The translations under genes were made by a program, and so were the position numbers. Below are positions 45,001 to 52,743 of a stretch of DNA of 64,000 nt, in pieces. A model generated the notes under the pieces. It was not told the DNA's origin, did no database searches, and worked only from the letters and a program-made list of their open reading frames with translations. The stretch spans positions 1,364,001 through 1,428,000 of the forward strand of contig NZ_CP158016.1 in NCBI RefSeq assembly GCF_046254905.1, given 5' to 3'. Within the stretch, counting starts at the first letter, position 1; each line of letters starts with the position of its first letter. Origin of the DNA: Pseudaeromonas aegiceratis (GTDB taxonomy: Bacteria > Pseudomonadota > Gammaproteobacteria > Enterobacterales > Aeromonadaceae).

Positions 45001-46755
45001 TCACAGGGCATTGGCCAGACGAATACGGCCCTGATAATCAAAAATCTTGTCCACGATCCGCCACACGGGCCCCTGCTTGCGGGCCACCACAAAATCCGGA
45101 TGGCGCAGGCAAGCGGGCTGGGCCAGCAGTTCGGCCACCGACAGGCTCGGCGCCACCAGGCCCGGCAGGTGCCAGTGACGCTGCACCAGCTGCTGCTGCA
45201 ACCGGGCCAGGCCGACGGGCGAGCCGATGTCGAAGGACTCGCTCAGGCTGGCGCCATCCTCGTCGTGGTAGGTCACCCGCAACCTGGGCTGCCCCTTGAC
45301 GCTGACCTGGACCAGGCTCAGGCCCGCGCAGCGGATCACCTTGGCATCCTTGAGGGCCAGGGCGGCCTTGAGCTTGTCATCCGGATCCGCCAGGGTGGCC
45401 TGACAGCCGTGGCAGATCCGCGCGGCTATGTCGTTGGCCTCACCGCAGTGGGGGCAGGACTTGGCGCGGAAACGATAATCGCAAAATTCCCGTTGTCCAT
45501 CCTCTTCTTCAAAAAAACCTTGGCAGCGTCGACCAAAGTGCTCCAACAGCTGGCCCTGGGCGTCCAGTCGGCCCCAAAACTGGTTGGCAAAGCCGCAGGC
45601 CGGACAGAGCACCTGCACCGGCACCGTATCGGCAGCGGGCCTGGGATCGGCGGGCTCGGGGGCGTAGAGATCGTGCCGGTTGCCGGCGTAATCGACGATG
45701 AGGCACTCACTCTTGCCCGGGAACAGGCGCAGGCCGCGGCCCACCATCTGCTGGTAGAGGGCCAATGAGTCGGTGGGGCGCAAGATGGCGATGAGATCCA
45801 CGTGAGGGGCATCGAAGCCAGTGGTGAGCACCGCCACGTTCACCACAAATTTGAGCCGGCGGGCGAGAAAATCCGCCAGTCGCGCATCCCGCTCGGCCTG
45901 GGGGGTCTCGCCTGTGATGAGGGCCGTCTGGTCGGCGGGCAGCAGGCCGGCCACCTCCTGGGCGTGGCGCACGGTGGCGGCGAAGATCAGCACCCCCTGG
46001 CGGTCCTGGGCATAGGCCTGCACCTGGCGGACGATGGCGGGGGTCACCCTGGCTTGGCGTTTGAGTTCGGCGTTGAGGGCCGCCTCGTCAAACAGGCCGT
46101 TTTGCCGGGGGGGCAGGCGGCTGAAGTCGTAGTGTACCAGGGGGGCATCGATGAGCCGCGGTGGCGTCAGGTAGCCCTGGCGAATGAGCTGGCGCAGGGG
46201 CAGCTCGTAGACACAGGTGTGGAACAGCCGCGGCTCGCGGCTCTGCACCATGCCCCTGTGGTGAAGGTTGTAGATGAAGCCTTCCCCCAGCCGGTAGGGG
46301 GTGGCGGTGAGCCCCAGCACCTTGAGGGCCGGGTTGATGCGCTGCAGGTGACTGATGACCTGGCGGTACTGGCTCTCCTCGTCGGGCCCGATGCGGTGGC
46401 ACTCGTCGATGATGAGCAAGGAGATGGCAAAGTCGAAGCGCTCCAGGTTGCGGGCCACCGACTGCACCGAGCCGAAGATCACCGGCTCCCCGGTCTGCTT
46501 GAGCCCCAGCCCGGCGGCAAAGCGTGCCCCCTGCTGCCCCAGGGCGGCGAATTTGGCGTGGTTCTGGGCCACCAGCTCCTTGACGTGGGCCAGCACCAGC
46601 ACCCGGCCCCGGGCCAGCCGCGCCAGCTCGGCGATCACCAGGCTCTTGCCGGCGCCGGTGGGCAGCACCACCAAGGCGGGCTCGGGGTGACGGCGAAAAT
46701 GGGTCAGCACCGCCTGGACGGCGGCGTGCTGATAGGGGCGCAGGCTGAGGGTCAT
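45001..46755 (-). CDS. radD: DEAD/DEAH-family repair helicase RadD
   Basis: Superfamily-2 ATPase (E. coli YejH/RadD, 586 aa) involved in recombinational repair with RecA. 584 aa. Q-motif-like LRPYQHAAVQAV, Walker A LPTGAGKS (31-38), DECH box IIDECHRIG (117-120), SAT motif GLTATPYRLGEG, motif VI QMVGRGLRLFPGK, and C-terminal Cys sets (CPACGFANQF, CPHCGEAND, CHGCQATL) forming zinc ribbons. Followed directly by dacB. Confidence 0.93.
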   Translation of the reverse strand: MTLSLRPYQHAAVQAVLTHFRRHPEPALVVLPTGAGKSLVIAELARLARGRVLVLAHVKELVAQNHAKFAALGQQGARFAAGLGLKQTGEPVIFGSVQSVARNLERFDFAISLLIIDECHRIGPDEESQYRQVISHLQRINPALKVLGLTATPYRLGEGFIYNLHHRGMVQSREPRLFHTCVYELPLRQLIRQGYLTPPRLIDAPLVHYDFSRLPPRQNGLFDEAALNAELKRQARVTPAIVRQVQAYAQDRQGVLIFAATVRHAQEVAGLLPADQTALITGETPQAERDARLADFLARRLKFVVNVAVLTTGFDAPHVDLIAILRPTDSLALYQQMVGRGLRLFPGKSECLIVDYAGNRHDLYAPEPADPRPAADTVPVQVLCPACGFANQFWGRLDAQGQLLEHFGRRCQGFFEEEDGQREFCDYRFRAKSCPHCGEANDIAARICHGCQATLADPDDKLKAALALKDAKVIRCAGLSLVQVSVKGQPRLRVTYHDEDGASLSESFDIGSPVGLARLQQQLVQRHWHLPGLVAPSLSVAELLAQPACLRHPDFVVARKQGPVWRIVDKIFDYQGRIRLANAL

Positions 46756-46863
46756 GCTGGTTCGCGGTGTGGGTTTGGGGGCTCATTGTACCGGCCTGGG
46801 CCGTGCTGGCTATCCCGGCCGGGGATTTATCGTGGGACCCTGCCGGGGAAATGGCGGACTGAT

Positions 46864-46896
46864 CCGACAACCCTTTGTCGGCAAATCGTGTATGAT
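46864..46896 (+). promoter_or_regulatory. fabV promoter region with inverted repeat
   Basis: CCGACAA-CCCT-TTGTCGG, a perfect 7-bp inverted repeat (46864-46881), just upstream of TATGAT (46891-46896), a 5/6 match to a -10. The overlapping ACTGATCCGAC (46858-46868) resembles FadR operator half-sites. An operator or a leader hairpin is possible. Confidence 0.45.
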
Positions 46897-46932
46897 CCCG
46901 CGCGTTTATCCAATTTTATTAGAGAAGCGACC

Positions 46933-48129
46933 ATGATCATTACCCCCAAGGTACGTGGCTTTATCTGCACCACCACTCACCCGGCCGGCTGCGAAGCCAA
47001 CGTCCGTCAACAGATCGCCTACGTCAAGAGCAAGGGCCCCCTGGCGAACGGTCCCAAGAAGGTGCTGGTGATCGGTGCCTCCACGGGTTACGGCCTCTCC
47101 TCCCGCATCGAGGCCGCCTTTGGCTCAGGTGCCGCCACCCTGGGCGTGTTCTTCGAAAAGCCCGGCACTGAGAAGAAGCCCGGCAGCGCCGGCTGGTACA
47201 ATGCCGCTGCCTTCGACAAGGCGGCCAAGGAAGCCGGTCTGTACGCCAAGAGCATCAACGGTGACGCCTTCTCCAACGCCTGCCGCGAGCAGGTCATCGA
47301 GCTCATCAAACAGGATCTGGGGCAAATCGATCTGGTGGTCTACTCCCTGGCCTCTCCGGTGCGCAAGCTGCCTGACACCGGCGAGCTGGTGCGCAGTGCG
47401 CTCAAGCCCATCGGCGAGGTGTACAAGACCACCGCCATCGACACCAACAAGGACGTCATCGTTTCCGCCGAGGTGGAGCCGGCCAACGAGGAAGAGATCG
47501 CCAACACCATCAAGGTGATGGGCGGTGAAGACTGGGAGCTGTGGCTGCAGGCCCTGGCCGACGCCGGCGTGCTGGCCGACGGCGCCAAGACCGTGGCCTA
47601 CAGCTACATCGGCACCGATCTGACCTGGCCCATCTACTGGCACGGCACCCTGGGGCGCGCCAAGGAAGATCTGGATCGCGCCGCCCGCGCCATCGGCAGC
47701 CAGCTGGCCGCCAAGGGTGGAGAAGCCTATGTGGCGGTGCTCAAGTCCGTGGTGACCCAGGCCTCCGCCGCCATCCCCGTGATGCCCCTGTACATCTCCA
47801 TGTCCTTCAAGATCATGAAGCAGATGGGCCTGCACGAAGGCTGCCTGGAGCAGATCCAGCGGCTGTTCGCCACTCGGCTGTACGGCGCCGAGGCGACCCC
47901 CACCGACGAGCAGGGCCGCATCCGCATGGACGACTGGGAGCTGAAGGACGAAGTGCAGCAGGCCTGCCGGGATCTGTGGCCGCAGATCAACGACGGCAAC
48001 CTGTACCAGCTCACCGACTACCAGGGCTACAAGGACGAGTTCTTGAAGCTGTTCGGTTTCGGCTGGGAGGGCGTGGACTACGACGCCGACGTCAATCCGG
48101 ACGTGCAGTTCGAGGTGATCAGCCTCTAA
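46933..48129 (+). CDS. fabV: Trans-2-enoyl-ACP/CoA reductase FabV
   Basis: NADH-dependent enoyl-ACP reductase, last step of fatty acid elongation; family members are naturally triclosan-resistant. 398 aa. NAD-binding VLVIGASTGYGLSSRIEAAF (44-63) and the active-site Y-x8-K of the family in IYWHGTLGRAK. The N-terminal MIITPKVRGFICTTTHPAGC is the usual FabV start; long in-frame extensions upstream run through the promoter and are rejected. No fabI is seen here, so this may be the essential reductase. Confidence 0.97.
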   Translation: MIITPKVRGFICTTTHPAGCEANVRQQIAYVKSKGPLANGPKKVLVIGASTGYGLSSRIEAAFGSGAATLGVFFEKPGTEKKPGSAGWYNAAAFDKAAKEAGLYAKSINGDAFSNACREQVIELIKQDLGQIDLVVYSLASPVRKLPDTGELVRSALKPIGEVYKTTAIDTNKDVIVSAEVEPANEEEIANTIKVMGGEDWELWLQALADAGVLADGAKTVAYSYIGTDLTWPIYWHGTLGRAKEDLDRAARAIGSQLAAKGGEAYVAVLKSVVTQASAAIPVMPLYISMSFKIMKQMGLHEGCLEQIQRLFATRLYGAEATPTDEQGRIRMDDWELKDEVQQACRDLWPQINDGNLYQLTDYQGYKDEFLKLFGFGWEGVDYDADVNPDVQFEVISL

Positions 48130-48145
48130 TCGGCGCGTTACCCAG

Positions 48146-48180
48146 ACAAAGGCCCGCGATTGCGGGCCTTTGTTTTTTGT
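48146..48180 (+). terminator. Strong terminator after fabV
   Basis: ACAAAGGCCCGC-GATT-GCGGGCCTTTGT followed by TTTTT; convergent to the shikimate dehydrogenase-like gene. Confidence 0.93.
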
Positions 48181-48205
48181 GGACGCTAACGCGACGAACT
48201 CTCCG

Positions 48206-49030
48206 TCAGGCACCCTGCCTGGCATAGGCCGCGGCTTCGGCAAACAGCTCCGGGCTGGGGCGCACCCCTGTGTACAGCACAAACTGCTCCACCGCCTGGA
48301 TGGCGAACACCTCGGCGCCGGTGACCACCGCCTTGCCCTGGGCCTGGGCTTTCTTGAGCAGCGGGGTCTGGGCCGGCAGGGCCACCACCTCAAAGATCAC
48401 CTGGGCCCCGGCAATCTCCTCCTGGCTGAAGGCCAGGGCATCGGCCTCGGCGCCGCCCTGCATGCCCACCGGGGTGGCGTTGATCAGCAGGCCGGCCTGC
48501 ACACCGCGCATATCCGCCTGATAGCGGTAGCCGTAGAGATCCGCCAGGGCCTGGCCGGTGTCGGCATTGCGGGAGATGATGTGGCCCTGGGTGAAGCCGG
48601 CCTGCTGCAGTGCGCAGGCCACCGCCTTGGCCATGCCGCCGCTGCCCTTGAGGGCGAAGGTCAGGCTGTTGGGCACCTGGTGCTGCCGCAGCAACTGGGC
48701 GATGGCCAGGTAGTCGGTGTTGTAGGCTTTGAGATAACCGTCGCTGTTGACTATGGTGTTGACCGAGTTGATGAGTCTTGCGGACTCATCCAGCTCGTCC
48801 ACCAGGGGGATCACCGCCTCCTTGAACGGCATGGAGATGGCGCAGCCGCGAATGCCCAGGGCCCGCACCCCAGTGATGGCGCCTTTGATGTCCTGGGTGG
48901 TGAAGGCCTTGTACAGATAATCCAGATCCAGGGCATCGTAGAGGTAGTTGTGAAAGCGGGTGCCGTAGTTGCTGGGGCGGGCGGCCAGCGACATGCAGAC
49001 CTGGGTATCCTTGTTCAATTGCCGGGTCAT
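48206..49030 (-). CDS. Shikimate 5-dehydrogenase-like protein (HI0607/SdhL type)
   Basis: 274 aa. NADP-binding GSGGMAKAVACALQQAGF and substrate residues in AISMPFKEAVIP and NTDYLAIAQLL mark the AroE superfamily. The N-terminus NKDTQVCMSLAARPSNYGTRFHNYLYDALDL and KAFTTQDIKGAITGVRALGIRGCAISMPF closely resemble Haemophilus HI0607, a shikimate dehydrogenase-like protein of low activity and unclear in vivo role. It is probably a paralogue of AroE, not the AroE itself. ATG has AAGGAG upstream. Confidence 0.88.
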   Translation of the reverse strand: MTRQLNKDTQVCMSLAARPSNYGTRFHNYLYDALDLDYLYKAFTTQDIKGAITGVRALGIRGCAISMPFKEAVIPLVDELDESARLINSVNTIVNSDGYLKAYNTDYLAIAQLLRQHQVPNSLTFALKGSGGMAKAVACALQQAGFTQGHIISRNADTGQALADLYGYRYQADMRGVQAGLLINATPVGMQGGAEADALAFSQEEIAGAQVIFEVVALPAQTPLLKKAQAQGKAVVTGAEVFAIQAVEQFVLYTGVRPSPELFAEAAAYARQGA

Positions 49031-49178
49031 GAGAACTCCTTGCGGTGAGGGTGGCCAGCATTGGCCGGGGCCAGTGCGCTCTGGCAGACTGGCTCTACCA
49101 TGCCTCAAGCCGCGGGTGGGGAAAAGGGTCGGTTTGCCTGCGGTGGTGTTTCCTCTTTTGCTCTTGCCAAGGAGTCCC

Positions 49179-49610
49179 ATGCAGATCACCCTGGTGCGTT
49201 CCCAGCAGCTCCCGGCCTTACGGGCCCTCTACCTGGCCTCGCGGCGGGCCGCCTTTCCCTGGCTGGATACCAGTGGCTATGCCCTGAGCGACTTCGAGCG
49301 GGATACCCGGGATGAGCAGGTGCTGGTGGCCGGGGAGGGGGCCGAGGTGCTGGGGTTTATCGCCGTCTGCCCGCCAGATCAGTTTGTCCACCATCTCTAC
49401 GTGGCGCCGGACCGGCTGCGCCAGGGCATAGGCCGGGCGCTGTTGCGGGCGGCCCGCTGGCGCTACCCCGCCTTGCACCTCAAGTGCCTGGTGCGCAACC
49501 GGCGGGCCCTGCTGTTTTACCGAGCCATGGGGTTTACCTGCCTGGGGCAGGGAACGGGCGCCCATGGGGAATATTACTGGCTGGCGCTGATGCCCGCTGG
49601 GGGACGCTGA
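49179..49610 (+). CDS. GNAT-family N-acetyltransferase
   Basis: 143 aa. Acetyl-CoA-binding motif A FVHHLYVAPDRLRQGIGRALLRAA and motif B RALLFYRAMGFTCLGQG are clear. Substrate unknown. ATG with CAAGGAG 5-6 nt upstream; divergent from the shikimate dehydrogenase-like gene. Confidence 0.88.
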   Translation: MQITLVRSQQLPALRALYLASRRAAFPWLDTSGYALSDFERDTRDEQVLVAGEGAEVLGFIAVCPPDQFVHHLYVAPDRLRQGIGRALLRAARWRYPALHLKCLVRNRRALLFYRAMGFTCLGQGTGAHGEYYWLALMPAGGR

Positions 49611-49813
49611 GCCGGATGTCCACTTAGCGCAACCGTTCAATTTGCTGCAATGGGATATCGGCTTGGTCCCAATTTTTCTGCAAAAAATGTGATTAGGTTA
49701 AAAAAGGTATGCAAAAGTAAGCTTAACGCTATGATATTGGGCAAAAGCTCTAGTTCCGCTTGCCTTGGCAGGCGGACACAGCCATTAAAATTAAAGTTCA
49801 CAAGGAAGAACGC

Positions 49814-50893
49814 ATGCCCATTCCCTACAAGCGGCTGTCTCGCCAGGCAACTCGTCTGACGGGCCTGTGCCTGTTAACCGTCTCTGCACTACCAGCCTGG
49901 GCCGGCAGCGCCCTGTCCAGCCAGGCGTTGCTGGAGCAGTTCAACCTCATGGTATTTGGCAACACCACCTCTTACCAGGAGGTGGCGGGTCGGACCTATG
50001 TTGGCGGCAGTGCCACCGGCGGCACCTATGCCGCCTGGGGGCAGACCCTGGGCAGCTCTAGCTATGCTGGCCTGACGGTGCAGGGCAGCGCCAGCGGGGT
50101 GTCGGTGCAAAACGGCGGGGCCGTGGTGGCCGGTTCCATCAGCAACAGCACCATCAATAACGGTAGCTCGGCCATCCTGGGCAGCAGCAACACCAGCTAC
50201 AACGGCAGCGGCACCACCTATGTGGCCGGTAGCATCGCAGGCGGTAATCTCAACCAGTCCCTCATCAGCGATCTGAGCCAGAGCAGCCTGTTAAGTGCCG
50301 AAGTGCAGGCCGCCCAGAGCACCAGCACCAGCGACTACCAGAGCCAGCTCGTTGACCTGTCTCAACAGCTCTCCAGTCTGACCGCCACCGGCAGCACCAG
50401 CGTTAGCGGCAACAAGGTGACCTTCACCGCCACCGCCGGTAGTGATGGGGTGGCGGTCATCGATCTCACCGGCAGCGCCAGCAGCCTGCTGACCTCCTAC
50501 GGTGAGTTTCAATTCGATGTGGCCAGCGATGTCACCACCCTGATCTTCAACGTCACCGGCGATACCCTGAGCCTGTATGCCAACTTCCTGGCTGGCAGTG
50601 CCCAGAGCCTGGCCAGCAACACCATCTGGAACTTTATCGATACTAGCTCCCTGACTCTGACCAGCCAGTTTGGCGGTACCATACTGGCGCCCTATGCCGA
50701 ACTGACCAACGGCAACGAAATCTGGGGTGGGGTGTTCGTCAACAACCTGATCCAATATGGCGCCATCCGGGATGCGGGCTTTACCGGCTCTGTGGATGGC
50801 ATTGCTGCGCCGGTGCCGGAACCCGCTCTCGGCCTGCTGTTTGGCGTGGGGCTCTTGGGCCTGGGGTGGCGTCGATGTCGCGCCAGTGGCTAA
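49814..50893 (+). CDS. Choice-of-anchor A domain protein with PEP-CTERM sorting signal
   Basis: 359 aa, secreted. Signal peptide about 1-30 (LTGLCLLTVSALPAWAGS). The choice-of-anchor A domain begins at LLEQFNLMVFGNTTSYQEVAGRTYVGG, rich in Ser/Thr/Gly/Asn with beta-helix-like repeats, and continues to ILAPYAELTNGNEIWGGVFV. The C-terminus is a PEP-CTERM tail: PVPEP (about 333-337), a hydrophobic helix and the basic WRRCRASG, the substrate signal for an exosortase that anchors proteins with exopolysaccharide. No exosortase is in this window. Upstream DNA is AT-rich. Strong terminator follows. Confidence 0.9.
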   Translation: MPIPYKRLSRQATRLTGLCLLTVSALPAWAGSALSSQALLEQFNLMVFGNTTSYQEVAGRTYVGGSATGGTYAAWGQTLGSSSYAGLTVQGSASGVSVQNGGAVVAGSISNSTINNGSSAILGSSNTSYNGSGTTYVAGSIAGGNLNQSLISDLSQSSLLSAEVQAAQSTSTSDYQSQLVDLSQQLSSLTATGSTSVSGNKVTFTATAGSDGVAVIDLTGSASSLLTSYGEFQFDVASDVTTLIFNVTGDTLSLYANFLAGSAQSLASNTIWNFIDTSSLTLTSQFGGTILAPYAELTNGNEIWGGVFVNNLIQYGAIRDAGFTGSVDGIAAPVPEPALGLLFGVGLLGLGWRRCRASG

Positions 50894-50900
50894 CGGTATC

Positions 50901-50927
50901 AAGCGCGCCTGGGGGCGCGCTTTTTTG
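50901..50927 (+). terminator. Terminator after the PEP-CTERM gene
   Basis: AAGCGCGCC-TGGG-GGCGCGCTT followed by TTTTG. Confidence 0.9.
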
Positions 50928-51063
50928 TGGCGTGACTGACAAAACAACGGGGATCCGACCGGCGGGATGGGAGTGAGCTTGCTAAGTTTGATGCGCGGCG
51001 CAGTTGGTCAGTCAGCGCCGTGTTAGCGTGTGCTGGAACTGACTGGTCTTCAAGGAGTAGCCC

Positions 51064-51318
51064 ATGCAAGCCAACCCCCTCATCAGTGATGATTTCGTCG
51101 ATGCCATCAAGCTGTTGTCCTGCTTCGAACTGGACAATCTGCAACAGGGCATCAAGCTGCACCAGGAGTGTGATCCCACCCTGCGTCAGGCCGCCGATCG
51201 CCTGCATCTCAAGGGCGTGCTGACCGCCGCCGACGGTGGCTATCTCACCCCCTTTGGCATGACGCTGCGGGAGCAGCTGCAACCCCTCATCAACGCCCTG
51301 GCCGAGCCGAGCCGCTAA
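51064..51318 (+). CDS. TIGR02647 family protein, small, unknown function
   Basis: 84 aa. ISDDFVDAIKLLSCFELDNLQQGIK and LHLKGVLTAADGGYLTPFG match the family's layout (a winged-helix-like fold predicted to bind DNA; function unknown). CAAGGAGTAGCCC precedes the ATG. Its end overlaps the convergent periplasmic gene by 4 bp. Confidence 0.85.
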   Translation: MQANPLISDDFVDAIKLLSCFELDNLQQGIKLHQECDPTLRQAADRLHLKGVLTAADGGYLTPFGMTLREQLQPLINALAEPSR

Positions 51319-51695
51319 TTTGGCGCCCTCAGTTCCTTGGGCGCCTGCAGCTGGTACAGCTCCAGCTTGGCCAGCTGCCAGCCGGGGGTGACGTTCGTCG
51401 CCCCCGCTTGTTTCTCTTCCCTTTCCATCACACAGGCAAAGCCCACCGGCGGTTGGCTCTGCCTGGCTTCCCCCTCGATCAGCAACCGGTCGCCCGGCAG
51501 GGCCTGACGCTGGGTCACGTGCAGGTCCATCAGGCGTCCCAGGCGGATGGCCACCAGCTTGACGCACAGGTCTTCACCCGCCTGAGTGTCCGCCGGCAGG
51601 GCCAGGGGGGCTGTGGTGGCCTGGCTGGCCAGGAGCTGGGGCGGCAGCAGCAGGGGCAGCAGCAGCAGGCCGACCCGCAGCGGGTGGCGGGCCAT
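51315..51695 (-). CDS. Small periplasmic protein, unknown function
   Basis: 126 aa with a clear signal peptide (1-24, LLLLPLLLPPQLLASQA). The mature part has two cysteines (EDLCVKLVAIRLG, VGFACVMERE), possibly a disulfide. I do not recognise the family. Its start overlaps the scrR stop, so it is the last gene of the scr transcript; whether it helps sucrose use is unknown. No terminator is visible after it. Confidence 0.75.
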   Translation of the reverse strand: MARHPLRVGLLLLPLLLPPQLLASQATTAPLALPADTQAGEDLCVKLVAIRLGRLMDLHVTQRQALPGDRLLIEGEARQSQPPVGFACVMEREEKQAGATNVTPGWQLAKLELYQLQAPKELRAPN

Positions 51696-52735
51696 CAGCC
51701 GCGCTCCTCATTCAGCAGGCGGATGGAGGCGGGGTTGCGCCAGCGGATCCGCGGCGCCAGCACCTGGGCGCTCTGGGCCGGGGTCTGTTCGGCGATGAGC
51801 TGCTGGATCAGGGTGAAGGCGTGGAAGGCCAGGGCCGGACAGTCCTGGGCGATGGAGTCGATGCGCAGGGGCAGGCAGTCCAGCAGATCGTGATCGTCGA
51901 AGCTGCCCAGGTAGATATCGGCCTCCATCAGTTGATGCTGCTGCAGGTAGCGCAACACGCCTTCCAGCAGGGTGAAGGAGCCGGTGAACAGGGCCTTGGG
52001 CGGCCGGCCCAGCTGGTTGCACAGCTCGGCCATCATGTCGTAGCCGGAGCGGGGCTGGAAATCCTTGTGCAGGATCCAGTGATCCGGCGGGGTGATGCCG
52101 GCGCGCTTCAGGCCCAGCTCGTAGCCCGCCAGCCGGTGCCGGCTGGGGGAGAGCTTGAGCTGACCGCCGAAGTAGTAGATCTCCTCCGGGCTGTGGCGGG
52201 CCAGCATCTGGGTCACCTGGGCGGTGGCCTGGCAGGCATCGGAGATCACCATGGGCAGGGTGGACTCGCCGATGTGCCGGTCCAGCTGCACCACCGGCAG
52301 GCTCTGGTTGATCTTCTGGTAGAGCTGGTCGCTCAAGGCGCTGGAGGCCACCAGCAGGCCATCCACCTGGCGCTGTATCATGGCGTCCACCACCATCTGC
52401 TCCTGGGACGAGTTGTCATCGGTACAGGCAATGAGCAGCTGCAGGCCCGCCTCCCGGCACAGGGTTTCCAGCTCCCGGGCCGTGTAGGCGAAGCCGAAGT
52501 TCATCAGATCCGGGATCACCAGCCCTATCGTGTAGCTGCGGCCCGAGCTCAAGGCGCGGGCGTGGATGCTGGGCTGATAGTGCTGTTCCCGGGCAATGGC
52601 CAGCACCCGCTCGCGGGTTTCCTCGGCGACCCGGTATTCATCGCTACGGCCATTAAGCACCAAGCTGGCGGTGGCCTTGGAGACCCCCGCCAGCTCGGCG
52701 ATGCGACTGATGGTGACACGTTTTTGATTTTTCAC
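51695..52735 (-). CDS. scrR: Sucrose operon repressor, LacI family, GTG start
   Basis: 346 aa. N-terminal helix-turn-helix VTISRIAELAGVSKATASLVLNGR and the LacI hinge, then a ligand-binding domain with DGLLVASS and SFDDHDLLDCLPLRIDSIAQD. It is close to ScrR of enteric bacteria (binds fructose or fructose-1-phosphate). The GTG giving MKNQKRVTISRIAELAGVS aligns with known ScrR MKTKRVTIKDIAELAGVS; an ATG 30 nt upstream overlaps scrB. Likely binds the GCTAAA-N4-TTTAGC operators before scrY and scrK and, being in the operon, controls itself. Confidence 0.9.
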   Translation of the reverse strand: MKNQKRVTISRIAELAGVSKATASLVLNGRSDEYRVAEETRERVLAIAREQHYQPSIHARALSSGRSYTIGLVIPDLMNFGFAYTARELETLCREAGLQLLIACTDDNSSQEQMVVDAMIQRQVDGLLVASSALSDQLYQKINQSLPVVQLDRHIGESTLPMVISDACQATAQVTQMLARHSPEEIYYFGGQLKLSPSRHRLAGYELGLKRAGITPPDHWILHKDFQPRSGYDMMAELCNQLGRPPKALFTGSFTLLEGVLRYLQQHQLMEADIYLGSFDDHDLLDCLPLRIDSIAQDCPALAFHAFTLIQQLIAEQTPAQSAQVLAPRIRWRNPASIRLLNEERG

Positions 52736-52743
52736 TGGAATCT

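Noticed and set aside
49640..49813. Sigma-54 promoter upstream of the PEP-CTERM gene
   Set aside because: GG and GC doublets are not at the required 10-bp spacing.
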